A stretch of DNA of 64,000 bases from Actinomyces sp. 432 (GTDB lineage Bacteria; Actinomycetota; Actinomycetes; Actinomycetales; Actinomycetaceae). Position numbers and translations under genes: made by a program. Each line of letters begins with the position of its first letter. Within the stretch, counting starts at the first letter, position 1. The DNA is taken from assembly GCF_009930875.1 (NCBI RefSeq), contig NZ_CP025249.1, positions 2,790,001 through 2,854,000 on the forward strand, read 5' to 3'. The notes beneath the pieces are model-generated. The model made no database searches. It was not told where the DNA came from and saw only the letters and a list, made by a program, of their open reading frames with translations. Positions 17,933 to 26,697 of this stretch are shown piece after piece.

Positions 17933-18175
17933 TCAGCCCACCGAGAGCGCGGACTCGATGACGCCCCGCAGGATGCCGGACAGGCTCCCGGACCGCATGA
18001 TGGCCAGCAGCAGGCCGGCGAATGCCGCAGCCGCGAGGGTGCCGATCGCGTACTCGGCGGTGGCCATGCCGGCCTCGCCGTCCGGGTCGGGCGCTCCGTC
18101 CGGCCCGCGCAGGAAGGGCGGGTTACCGTGGGCGAGGGCCCAGGCGTTGTGCAGCGTCAGCAGGGTGTGCTTCAT
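17933..18175 (-). CDS. DUF4244 Flp-type pilin
   Basis: A small 80-residue protein from ATG 18175 with a strong AAGGAGGAG ribosome site. The pilin-like EAGMATAEYAIGTLAAAAFA has the Glu and Tyr of Flp prepilins, followed by the membrane helix that makes the fibre core. It is the first gene of the pilus run DUF4244-TadE-Rv3654c-like. The secretion ATPase and platform genes (tadA, tadB, tadC) that usually precede it are absent here. Confidence 0.85.
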   Translation of the reverse strand: MKHTLLTLHNAWALAHGNPPFLRGPDGAPDPDGEAGMATAEYAIGTLAAAAFAGLLLAIMRSGSLSGILRGVIESALSVG

Positions 18176-18342
18176 GGTCTCCTCCTTGAAGAGTCGGGGG
18201 ATGTGGCCGGCGTTGGCCGTATCCCGCGGGTGGCTTGCCCGCGTATCCAGCGTCGGGTAACCGCCCCGCCCGCGCATCTGTGCCCTTCGAGCCCTGTGGA
18301 TTGGGGGTGCGCGAACCGCCCCTGTGGACGCCGGTGCCTCTG

Positions 18343-18480
18343 ATGCCACAGCAGGACACCTCGGTGTACTACAAGAATTGCAGCGAGGCCAGGGAGGCGG
18401 GTGCCGCTCCGATCCATTCCGGCGAACCGGGCTACCGCAGCGCGCTAGACCGCGACAATGACGGAATTGCCTGCGAGTAG
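18343..18480 (+). CDS. Small excalibur-domain protein or fragment
   Basis: About 45 codons containing VYYKNCSEAREAG and the calcium-binding DRDNDGIACE ending, the full excalibur motif usually found at the C-terminus of secreted proteins. No signal peptide or partner domain is present in frame (a longer frame begins at 18235), so this may be the surviving end of a larger surface protein. It stops 9 bases before the following lipoprotein start. Confidence 0.6.
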   Translation: MPQQDTSVYYKNCSEAREAGAAPIHSGEPGYRSALDRDNDGIACE

Positions 18481-18489
18481 ACTGGAGTA

Positions 18490-19050
18490 GTGTCACGCTT
18501 CGCTTACATGCCGACCCGCCGTCGTCTGCTGCAGGGCCTGCCCGTTGTCCTGAGTGCCCCGGCACTGGCGGCCTGCGCCCCACGGACCGGCGGTGCGGCG
18601 GCGTCGTCGGCAACCGGCCGTGAGGTGTCGGCCCCCGCGGACGCCTCCATCAGCAACCCGTCCGCCGCCTCGGAGGCCACCATGTCCCCCATCCCCATCC
18701 ATATCAGCCTCGGCAATGCCTTCGAAGGCACCGTCATGGAGGCGACTCTCGATGACAATGCCGCCACCCGCTCCCTGCTCGCCCAGCTGCCCCTGGAGGT
18801 CAGCTTCTCCGACTACGGCGGCCAGGAGCTGACCGCCTCCCTGCCGCAGGACCTGGACACCACGGGCATGAGCGCCGGCGCCCCACAGCCAGGTGATATC
18901 GGCTGGTACGAGCCCGGCAAGGTGCTCGTCCTGTACTACGCGGCCGTCGGCTCCTGGCCGGGCCTGTACGTCATTGGGCACACCGACTACGACGTCGTCC
19001 TCCTCGCCAGGCAGGCCGACATGCCGGCTTCGATCACCCGGGCGCAGTAA
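18490..19050 (+). CDS. Lipoprotein with cyclophilin-like domain
   Basis: A 186-residue exported protein. The twin-arginine-like TRRRLLQGLP leads to a lipobox ALAAC. The mature C-terminal part reads IHISLGNAFEGTVMEA, TRSLLAQLPLEVSFSDYG and GDIGWYEPGKVLVLYY, matching the cyclophilin-like fold family of small bacterial lipoproteins whose role is undefined. A GGAG lies close to GTG 18490; ATG 18508 is the alternative start. Confidence 0.75.
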   Translation: MSRFAYMPTRRRLLQGLPVVLSAPALAACAPRTGGAAASSATGREVSAPADASISNPSAASEATMSPIPIHISLGNAFEGTVMEATLDDNAATRSLLAQLPLEVSFSDYGGQELTASLPQDLDTTGMSAGAPQPGDIGWYEPGKVLVLYYAAVGSWPGLYVIGHTDYDVVLLARQADMPASITRAQ

Positions 19051-19165
19051 CGCACTGGGCAGCAGCCTCCGCCTTGGGCTGAGCACCGAAACTGCGGGGT
19101 GGGCCGCCGGGAGTGAGCGGCCGATATCGGCCCGGTAGGGCGACGGCGGCGCGATACTTGGGGGC

Positions 19166-20506
19166 ATGCTCCAGCCGTACTCCCCCTCCGCCGAGCCGCT
19201 GACGCGTATGGCGGACGGGACCGTCAAGCAGATCAGTCCCTTCACCGGCACCGAGGTGTGGACCGTGCCCGGGCGCGGCAACCGCCCCATCTCCCACCCT
19301 GCGGCTGAGGTGCACGAGCTCACGCAGGCCGAGCGCACGCGCGCCTGCACCTTCTGCCCGGCGCACTACACCGAGACCCCGCCGGAGAAGTCCCGGGTGG
19401 TGGCCTCTCCCGGCGGAGGCTTCGAGCGGATCGACGCCCTGCCCGCCTCCGAGCTGTTCGACACTGTCGCCGAGTTCCGCCGCATCCCGAACCTGTTCGA
19501 GATCCTGTCCTACGACTACTGGCACGCCAACCACGGCTATGAGGTGCCCGACGCCGCCCGGGAGCGGATGGAGGCCTACCTGGCCGATCCTGCGGGGGCC
19601 GCCCACGTGGCCCGGGTGGCCCGCGCCAAGCTGCGCGCCTCCGGACGCAGCCCGGAGGCCTGGGAGAGTATGGACGATGACGCCCGCCGCGAGTACCTGG
19701 CGGCCTTCTTCGCCGGCGGTCACGACGTGATCGTGGCGCGAAGGCATTTCACCGACGACGCCGTCGACTCCTCCGCCCTGGCCGGCTCGGGCACGCTCAC
19801 CCCGGCCGAGCACCGCGCCTATGTCCGCCTGTCCGTGCAGGCCGCCCACGACCTTTACCAGGCCAACCGCTGGGTGCGGTATGTGGCGGTGTTCCAGAAT
19901 TGGCTGCGCCCGGCCGGGGCCTCCTTCGATCACCTGCACAAGCAGCTGGTCGCGATTGACGAGCGGGGCGTGTCCTCGGAGCTGGAGCTGCAGCGGGTGC
20001 GCGCCAACCCGAACCTGTACAACGAGATGGGCGTGGACTACGCCGCCTACCGGGGGCTGCTGGTGGCGTCCAACGAGCACGCCGTCGCATTCGCGGGCTT
20101 CGGGCACCGCTACCCCACGCTGGAGGTGTATTCGACGTCGGCCACCTGTGAGCCGTGGCTGATGAGCCGGGACGAGGTGGATGCCGTCTCCGACCTGCTG
20201 CATGCACTGCACGCCGCTACGGGGGCGGATGTGCCCAGCAACGAGGAGTGGCACCACAAGCCGCTCGACGTCGACCAGCCGATGCCCTGGCACATCACGC
20301 TGAAGTGGCGGGTGTCCACCCTGGCGGGCTTTGAGGGCGGCACCAAGATCTACCTCAACACGATCGACCCGTGGACGCTGCGGGACCGGGTGGTGGCGCG
20401 CTTGGAGGACCTGCGGGCGGACCGGCTGATCGCGCCCATGGCGGTGGGCGAGGAGTGCCCGACTACGCCGAACCGGCTGCTGTACAACCCGGTGTTGGGG
20501 CGGTGA
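19166..20506 (+). CDS. GalT-like/DUF4921 nucleotidyltransferase-family protein
   Basis: A 446-residue protein related to galactose-1-phosphate uridylyltransferase. It has an N-terminal Cys cluster (CTFCPAHYTETPP), a histidine triad-like FDHLHKQLVAI, and a C-terminal WHITLKWRVS region. The spacing differs from classical GalT, and it fits the actinobacterial DUF4921 group. No galactose genes are near, so the natural substrate is uncertain. Confidence 0.75.
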   Translation: MLQPYSPSAEPLTRMADGTVKQISPFTGTEVWTVPGRGNRPISHPAAEVHELTQAERTRACTFCPAHYTETPPEKSRVVASPGGGFERIDALPASELFDTVAEFRRIPNLFEILSYDYWHANHGYEVPDAARERMEAYLADPAGAAHVARVARAKLRASGRSPEAWESMDDDARREYLAAFFAGGHDVIVARRHFTDDAVDSSALAGSGTLTPAEHRAYVRLSVQAAHDLYQANRWVRYVAVFQNWLRPAGASFDHLHKQLVAIDERGVSSELELQRVRANPNLYNEMGVDYAAYRGLLVASNEHAVAFAGFGHRYPTLEVYSTSATCEPWLMSRDEVDAVSDLLHALHAATGADVPSNEEWHHKPLDVDQPMPWHITLKWRVSTLAGFEGGTKIYLNTIDPWTLRDRVVARLEDLRADRLIAPMAVGEECPTTPNRLLYNPVLGR

Positions 20507-20644
20507 CTGGGTGACTGGCTGCCCTCCTTGGTAGCAGCCGAGGCAGACAGCACACGCCGTGTGACCTGAAGCACTCGCACTCGCATTAACAAAACGGTAG
20601 GGTAACGGGAGTCTCGTTTCTTGAACCCTGCTGGGAGGCCACGC

Positions 20645-20980
20645 ATGTGCGGTGACACGGACGCCGACGACCCGGGCCCGAAGCCCAATCTCTACCGCGA
20701 CGCCCTGTATGACCACTACACGGACGTTGGTAACTCGATCTCCTACAAACTGACCCCGCCCAATGGCGCCGGGCATGTCTGCACTGGGGTTTGCCAGGGG
20801 GCCGCGAATGCATGGAAGTCGCCCGCATCGGATGACTGGGTCGACGGCATTGACACGCTCGGCTCCAGCATCCGGAAGGCCTTCAGCGACTACAGAGATG
20901 ACATCTACGACGCACATGCTGCGGAGCCGGAGACGGTTGAGGTCCCCGGCGAGGATTCATGGAAGGCGGATTGGGAGTGA
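20645..20980 (+). CDS. Small acidic protein upstream of the 679-aa protein
   Basis: A 111-residue protein of unrecognised family, chosen from ATG 20645 with GGGAGG upstream. It has no signal peptide. Two close cysteines (HVCTGVCQG) precede helical segments WKSPASDDWVDGID and SIRKAFSDYRDDIYDA, which recall but do not match WXG100 proteins. It lies 64 bases ahead of the large protein on the same strand and is probably in the same unit. Confidence 0.6.
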   Translation: MCGDTDADDPGPKPNLYRDALYDHYTDVGNSISYKLTPPNGAGHVCTGVCQGAANAWKSPASDDWVDGIDTLGSSIRKAFSDYRDDIYDAHAAEPETVEVPGEDSWKADWE

Positions 20981-21044
20981 CGCGCAGGTTTCCACCTGCC
21001 ATTCGCTTCCCCAGCCCGCATCGCCTGCTTGAGGAGACAAGACT

Positions 21045-23084
21045 ATGACGCTGGTCAAGGTCAATATTGAGAATCTACGCTCCGCGGCCACCTCGCTGTC
21101 CACCATCGCGGAAAACGTGGAGGAACTTTATGACACCACAACATCGGAGGGTCGCGATCTCAAGCTTTCGACGTCGTCGCTGGCGCATGTGCCCGAGCAC
21201 GTGGAGAGTCTGCGGAAGGAGTCGACATTCCTGTCCGCGAAGGTCGACTGGATCGTCCTGATCAACTCCGACAGCGAAGGCAACCTGCCTGAGTCCGGGG
21301 AGGTTAGCTACGAGGTCAACGGTGAGGACCCGGACACCCTGGAGGAGATGGAGACCGCCCTCGGGGAGGCCATCGCGGATCTCGGCGCCGACATCGCCAC
21401 CTCGGACTTTGAGAAGGGCGATCCACGCATAGAGACCCTGAACAAGTATCTGGATACCTGGGGCGGCAACAAGAATGTGAATGCCGCCCTGTTCAGCACT
21501 CTGGGACCCGATGGGACGCTGGCGCTGACCGAGGCGGTAGGGAACCATGTGGGCTTGGCCTTCAACGTAAGCGGGTCCGAGAGCGAACTGGCCCAGGAGA
21601 CACTCGAGCAGCTCAAGCGCGGGCTCGGGATCGCCACCCAGCAGTGGGAGCCGGACTATGCGCAGCAGTTCGGCTCCGACCTGGTAGAGGCGGCGCAAGG
21701 TCTAGACTACGATTCCCCCTACTACCGGCTCGGGGACCGCAACGAGTCCCTGGCTTACCTCCTGTACAACGCCAACGGCACCAGTAGTCCATTCATACTA
21801 GGCGCAGCCGAGAAAATGGAGGAGCTCCAGCTAGCAGCTAATGAGCGCGGCCTACCCAGCCCGTGGGAATGGTATGGGCCCTCACGCTTCCTGCCCGACA
21901 TGATCAACGAAACCGACGAGGGCTGGGCCTTTGACATCCCCTCGATCATTATGCATGACTTGGGTAGCCATCCCTCCGCCTCTTACCAGTTCCTTTCTGC
22001 CGATGACAGCCGGGTCAGCTACTGGGCAGGTCAGCATCCTTATACGAGGGGCGATCTGTCCGGCATTGCCGCCGCCCTGGACTCTGCCTCAACCTACGGA
22101 CCCATCGTCGCAATGGACAGGCAAGGAACGGCCAGCATTGCCGCCCGTGGCCTGGAGGCGCTAGCGAACCGGGACGACTTCGGCGTCGAGCGAGGCAAAC
22201 AAGGAGTCGAAGGAGCCCAGTCCCTTGAGCACATCCTTGAGACCTACATGGACTCCCTGGTCGACTCCTACGCAAACTCCCAAACGGACCCGTGCGGCGA
22301 CAGCCCGACCTACACCATCGGCACAGCAACTCAGCAAAAATTCATCGACAGCCCCTACTTCAGCGTCGGCACATTGGATACGATCCTAGGGGTTGTCGGT
22401 CGCGACGGGCAGGCCCTCATCGACCTACGCACCGCGGTCAACAACGCCGAACTCAACTCTCTCCCCGAAGGCAGCACTGACGAAACCCTAGCCCTAGTGG
22501 CAGACAGGTGGGGCACCACCGAAGGAGCCATAGCCAACGCCATCGGTACCGGCGGTATCAACGAAAAGCGATCAAATGACGAGTATGCGCAGGCATGGAT
22601 CGACCTGGCAGGTAAGCCCGCCTCCGAGCTTGCCGGCCTGGCCAAGACCTACGCGCCAGCTGGAACAGCCAAGGGCGTCGGCTGGGCATCGGATGCGCTT
22701 GTCAATCACCTAAAAGAGCAAGCTAGCCAGACCTGGGCGAGCGGCGCAGACACCGAAATCGAGAAACAGGAAAAGAGTGCCGACGAGGCGTACTCCTCCT
22801 TCATGCGTCGCCTACTTTGGGCGGCCGATGCAGCCGGACTCAACGGCTACCAAGACCCAGACTCTGCCCTCACTCTAGACGGATACGAGTATGCCGCCAT
22901 ACAAGAGCCGGACGGCACCTACCGACTCATCACACCGCAGGAATACGAACTCCTGAGCGACGCCGATAAAGCCGCAACAAATAAAGAACTACAGAATATC
23001 GCAACCAACGACTACGGCATGGGAGCCGAGGCAACAAACGTAGACACCAACTTCAATCAGAAGTTTCAGAAGCGGTTTTCATGA
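21045..23084 (+). CDS. 679-aa protein with WXG/LXG-like N-terminal helix (possibly DUF6571-like)
   Basis: Unrecognised with confidence. It lacks a signal peptide but begins with a helix-rich segment (VNIENLRSAATSLSTIAENV) like the N-termini of type VII-secreted proteins. The rest is mostly alpha-helical with repeated Gly-Asp turns and no known enzyme motif seen. Ribosome site GAGGAGACAAG precedes ATG 21045. Its stop overlaps the first lipoprotein start by 4 bases, coupling them. Relatives called DUF6571 in Actinomyces may be homologous. The role could be a secreted effector or scaffold for which the lipoproteins are partners; this is inference. Confidence 0.7.
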   Translation: MTLVKVNIENLRSAATSLSTIAENVEELYDTTTSEGRDLKLSTSSLAHVPEHVESLRKESTFLSAKVDWIVLINSDSEGNLPESGEVSYEVNGEDPDTLEEMETALGEAIADLGADIATSDFEKGDPRIETLNKYLDTWGGNKNVNAALFSTLGPDGTLALTEAVGNHVGLAFNVSGSESELAQETLEQLKRGLGIATQQWEPDYAQQFGSDLVEAAQGLDYDSPYYRLGDRNESLAYLLYNANGTSSPFILGAAEKMEELQLAANERGLPSPWEWYGPSRFLPDMINETDEGWAFDIPSIIMHDLGSHPSASYQFLSADDSRVSYWAGQHPYTRGDLSGIAAALDSASTYGPIVAMDRQGTASIAARGLEALANRDDFGVERGKQGVEGAQSLEHILETYMDSLVDSYANSQTDPCGDSPTYTIGTATQQKFIDSPYFSVGTLDTILGVVGRDGQALIDLRTAVNNAELNSLPEGSTDETLALVADRWGTTEGAIANAIGTGGINEKRSNDEYAQAWIDLAGKPASELAGLAKTYAPAGTAKGVGWASDALVNHLKEQASQTWASGADTEIEKQEKSADEAYSSFMRRLLWAADAAGLNGYQDPDSALTLDGYEYAAIQEPDGTYRLITPQEYELLSDADKAATNKELQNIATNDYGMGAEATNVDTNFNQKFQKRFS

Positions 23085-23824
23085 CACATGCACATGCACC
23101 CAGACCGCTCTTTGTGCTGGTACTGACGGCCGGCCTGGTCACTGCTTGTGGCCATGGCGGCGCCGATCAGGAGGTCACCGCCACATCCGAGCCGATCCCC
23201 ACCACAGCCCTGACACTCGCGGACGTCCCCGGAGCAACCAGCCAGGCCGCCTACCGCGGAATACGCGTGGAAGTACTCTGCAAACGCGTCGAAACCAGCA
23301 TCCGTAATGCCGCTCTGCGGTCGAATCCGAATCACACAGTCACCGTGGAGCACAAAGTGGGTGATGCCACGGTGCACGAGACCCTCGCCCTCGGCTTGAA
23401 CACTATATGGCCCAACGGGCGCTTTGCCGGTATTGCGAGCGATATTGCCGCTTGCGACGGCACTGATGAGGAGGTCCAGTTCTGGTCCTACGGCGCGCCC
23501 GATTCCGAGACCGGCGTACTCCACGCCACTGCGGGTCTGCCGGATGCCCTGGCGGGCTTCACCATAACCACCACCGGCGAGGACGGCGCCAAGCACCATA
23601 TTGAGCGCATCTACGCAGCAGTCACCACCAACAACGGCGAGCACCCCGGCATCATCGTGCTGACCACCGTGTCCAGCACCGACCAACCCGCAGCCCTCGC
23701 ACCAATGGACCTGCTCGACACCGCCCTACAGCGCGCCAACGCCACCCTCGACCCCACCGCCATCACCACCGATATCGGCACCCGCGCCACACCCCACCCC
23801 ACCAACACCACCGGGCAAGGGTGA
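23081..23824 (+). CDS. Tandem lipoprotein paralogue 1
   Basis: A 247-residue lipoprotein with signal peptide FVLVLTAGLVTAC. After the lipid Cys comes GHGGADQEVTATSEPIPTTA, then an LTLADVPGATSQAAYRGIRV block shared by all four copies. A variable middle (ETSIRNAALRSNPNHTV) is followed by an invariant AGLPDALAGFTITTTGED to RIYAAVTTNN region and a Thr/Pro-rich tail. Two further cysteines (EVLCKR, AACDG) could pair. It is translationally coupled to the 679-aa gene. No known family was recognised. Confidence 0.75.
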   Translation: MTHAHAPRPLFVLVLTAGLVTACGHGGADQEVTATSEPIPTTALTLADVPGATSQAAYRGIRVEVLCKRVETSIRNAALRSNPNHTVTVEHKVGDATVHETLALGLNTIWPNGRFAGIASDIAACDGTDEEVQFWSYGAPDSETGVLHATAGLPDALAGFTITTTGEDGAKHHIERIYAAVTTNNGEHPGIIVLTTVSSTDQPAALAPMDLLDTALQRANATLDPTAITTDIGTRATPHPTNTTGQG

Positions 23825-23909
23825 AAGCATGACAACCACCCCAGCTAACCCCCACCACTCCCACGCGGCACCAGCCCACTCGGGCGACACCGGAACAGAA
23901 CAGCGATTC

Positions 23910-24653
23910 ATGACCCGCGCACGTTGCCTTAAGCCGTTCCTGGTGCTGGCACTGGCGGCCAGCCTGGTCACTGGTTGCGGTCACGGCGGCGCCGATCAGG
24001 AAGCCACCGCCACACCCGAGCCGATCCCCACCACGGCCCTGACCCTCGCGGACGTCCCCGGAGCAACCAGCCAGGCCGCCTACCCCGGAAAACGCGTGGA
24101 AGTACTCTGCAAGCGCATCGAGCCCAGTGTTCACGGTCTCGTTCTACTGTCTGAGCCTGACCACGCTGTCACCGTCGAATACCAGGTGGACGATGTCACG
24201 GTTTATGAGACCCTCGCCCTCGCTCTGACCACTACAAGACCCAACGGAAGCTTCGCGAGCATCGCCACGGACATAGCCTCCTGCGACGGCACTGATGAGG
24301 AGGTCCAGTTCTGGTCCTACGGCGCGCCCGATTCCGAGACCGGCGTACTCCACGCCACTGCGGGTCTGCCGGATGCCCTGGCGGGCTTCACCATAACCAC
24401 CACCGGCGAGGATGGCGCCAAGCACCATATTGAGCGCATCTACGCAGCCGTCACCACCAACAACGGCGAGCACCCCGGCGTCATCGTCCTGACCACCGTG
24501 TCCAGCACCGACCAACCCGCGACACCCGCACCAATGGACCTGCTCGACACCGCCCTACAGCGCGCCAACGCCACCCTCGACCCCACCGCCATCACCACCG
24601 ACATCCGCCCCCACACCACACCCCACCCCACCAACACCACCGGGCAAGGGTGA
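23910..24653 (+). CDS. Tandem lipoprotein paralogue 2
   Basis: A 247-residue lipoprotein with lipobox LVTGC after RARCLKPFLVLALAAS. The ends are nearly identical to copy 1 (ASQAAY-type block, GLPDALAGFTITTTGED), while residues about 65-115 diverge (EPSVHGLVLLSEPDHAV, TRPNGSFASIATD). An upstream in-frame ATG at 23829 would add 27 residues before the signal peptide. Because the same extension is interrupted by a stop in copy 3, the inner start is preferred. Confidence 0.75.
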   Translation: MTRARCLKPFLVLALAASLVTGCGHGGADQEATATPEPIPTTALTLADVPGATSQAAYPGKRVEVLCKRIEPSVHGLVLLSEPDHAVTVEYQVDDVTVYETLALALTTTRPNGSFASIATDIASCDGTDEEVQFWSYGAPDSETGVLHATAGLPDALAGFTITTTGEDGAKHHIERIYAAVTTNNGEHPGVIVLTTVSSTDQPATPAPMDLLDTALQRANATLDPTAITTDIRPHTTPHPTNTTGQG

Positions 24654-24739
24654 AAGACATGACAACCAACCCAGCTAACCCCCACCACTCCCACGCGGCA
24701 CCAGCCCACCCGGACGACACCGGAACATAACAGTGACTC

Positions 24740-25483
24740 ATGACCCGCGCCCGCTGCCTCAGATCCTTCCTCGTACTGGCACTGACGGTCGGCCTGCTGA
24801 CTGGTTGTGGTCACGGCGGCGCCGATCAGGAAGCCACCGCCACACCCGAGCCGATCCCCACCACAGCCCTGACCCTCGCAGACGTCCCCGGAGCAACCAC
24901 GCAGGCCGCCTACCGCGGAATACGTGTGGAAGTACTATGCAATAGCCTCGAGAACAGCGTTCGCTTTGCAGCCCTGCAGTCGGATCCGTTTCACACGGTC
25001 ACCGTGGAGTATGAAGTAGGCGATGCCACGGTGCACGAAACACTCGCTCTAGGATTGTTCACCAAGCGACCCAATCTACGTTTCGCAGGCATTGCCGATG
25101 ACATAGCCTCCTGCGACGGCAATAATGAGGAGGTCCAGTTCTGGTCCGAGGGTCCTCTGGAATCCGGTAGGGGAACCTTCCATGCCACCGTCGGCCTGCC
25201 GGACACTCTGGCGGGCTTCACCATGACCTCGACCGGCGAGGACGGTACCGGGCACCACATTGAGCGCATCTACGCAGCAGTCACCACCAACAACGGCGAG
25301 CACCCCGGCATCATCGTGCTGACCACCGTGTCCAACACCGACCAACCCGCTTCCCCCGCACCACTAGACCTGCTCGACACCGCCCTACAGCGCGCCAACG
25401 CCGCCCTCGACCCAACCGCCATCACCACCGACATCCGCCCCCACACCACACCCCACCCCGCCAACACCACCGGGCAAGGGTGA
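24740..25483 (+). CDS. Tandem lipoprotein paralogue 3
   Basis: A 247-residue lipoprotein (RARCLRSFLVLALTVGLL, lipobox LLTGC). Its N-terminal third is nearly the same as copy 4. The middle is the most distinct (NSLENSVRFAALQSDPF, EGPLESGRGTFHAT). It keeps the two extra cysteines in EVLCNS and ASCDG. The 80-bp spacer upstream contains a TAA where copies 2 and 4 read through. Confidence 0.75.
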   Translation: MTRARCLRSFLVLALTVGLLTGCGHGGADQEATATPEPIPTTALTLADVPGATTQAAYRGIRVEVLCNSLENSVRFAALQSDPFHTVTVEYEVGDATVHETLALGLFTKRPNLRFAGIADDIASCDGNNEEVQFWSEGPLESGRGTFHATVGLPDTLAGFTMTSTGEDGTGHHIERIYAAVTTNNGEHPGIIVLTTVSNTDQPASPAPLDLLDTALQRANAALDPTAITTDIRPHTTPHPANTTGQG

Positions 25484-25569
25484 AAGACATGACAACCAAC
25501 CCAGCTAACCCCCACCACTCCCACGCGGCACCAGCCCACTCGGGCGACACCGGAACAGAACAGCGATTC

Positions 25570-26304
25570 ATGACCCGCGCCCGCTGCCTCAGATCCTTCC
25601 TCGTACTGGCACTGACGGTCGGCCTGCTGACTGGTTGTGGTCACGGCGGCGCCGATCAGGAGGCCACCGCCACACCCGAGCCGATCCCCACCACAGCCCT
25701 GACCCTCGCAGACGTCCCCGGAGCAACCACGCAGGCCGCCTACCGCGGAAAACGTGTGGAAGTACTCTGCAAACGCGTCGAAACCAGTATCCGCAACGCC
25801 GTCCTGCTGTCAGAGCCGTTTCACGCGGTTACCGTAGAATATGAGGTGCGTGACGCAACGGTTCACCAGACGCTCGCCCTGAATCTGAACACTATCAGAC
25901 CTAACGGGAGTTTCGCCACCATTACCAATGACATTGCCGCTTGCGACGGCGCCAGTGAGGAGGTCCAGTTCTGGTCCGACGGCGCACGCGATTCCGAAAA
26001 TGGCATCATCCACACAATCGAGGGTCTGCCGGATGCCCTGGCGGGTTTCACCATGACCTCGACCGGCGAGGACGGTACCGGGCACCACATTGAGCGCATC
26101 TACGCAGCCGTCACCACCAACGACGGCAAAGAGCCCGGCGCCATCGTCCTGACCACCGTGTCCAACACCGAAAAGCCCGCAACACCCGCACCAATGGACC
26201 TGCTTGACACCGCCCTCGAACGCGCTAACGCGACCCTGGACCCAACCGCCATCACCACCGACATCCGCCCCCACACCACACCCCAACCCACCACCACCCC
26301 CTAG
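25570..26304 (+). CDS. Tandem lipoprotein paralogue 4
   Basis: A 244-residue lipoprotein with the same signal peptide as copy 3. The variable centre reads KRVETSIRNAVLLSEPFHAV and DGARDSENGIIHTIEG, mixing blocks of copies 1 and 3. The C-terminal tail is shorter (TPQPTTTP). As last of the array, it ends the coupled unit begun at 20645 or 21045. Shared ends with shuffled centres suggest gene conversion among the copies. Confidence 0.75.
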   Translation: MTRARCLRSFLVLALTVGLLTGCGHGGADQEATATPEPIPTTALTLADVPGATTQAAYRGKRVEVLCKRVETSIRNAVLLSEPFHAVTVEYEVRDATVHQTLALNLNTIRPNGSFATITNDIAACDGASEEVQFWSDGARDSENGIIHTIEGLPDALAGFTMTSTGEDGTGHHIERIYAAVTTNDGKEPGAIVLTTVSNTEKPATPAPMDLLDTALERANATLDPTAITTDIRPHTTPQPTTTP

Positions 26305-26697
26305 CCAGATAGGCGCTGTGCGGGGCGTTGGAAGAAATTCAAAGAACTTCTCAGGGTTACTGGGTGTTATTGGCGTTCGGGACCTGTATTTCACCGACCG
26401 GAATTTAGGGCTGTTAGCTTGTGTGGGTATGGCGGCCTGGCGGGCGGCGGTTGGTGCGTTTGGGCCGACTAGCTCCGCTTGGACTGCCTGGCTCCATGGG
26501 GACTGCGTAGTCCTGCCTGGTCTGCCCGGAGGAACTCTCAGGCGGTCCAGCTAGAGGAACATGGTGGCTCTTCGTGTTTGTGGGTGTGGGGGTTTGAGCT
26601 GGGGGTGCTGGTATTGGTTGTGTTCAGGGCCCTGTTTGACGAGAACCGGCCCATCAGGTGGTTGTGTTCGAGCGTGGGAGGTCGTCCTCATCCGCCC
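26305..26697. other. Gene-free stretch before the repeat array
   Basis: No credible gene. Composition changes to GT-rich plus-strand runs near 26570-26640. The short open frames lack ribosome sites and family resemblance. Confidence 0.4.

Noticed and set aside
19034..20917. 627-aa minus-strand open frame
   Set aside because: Antisense to the GalT-like gene; its composition is that of a high-GC shadow.
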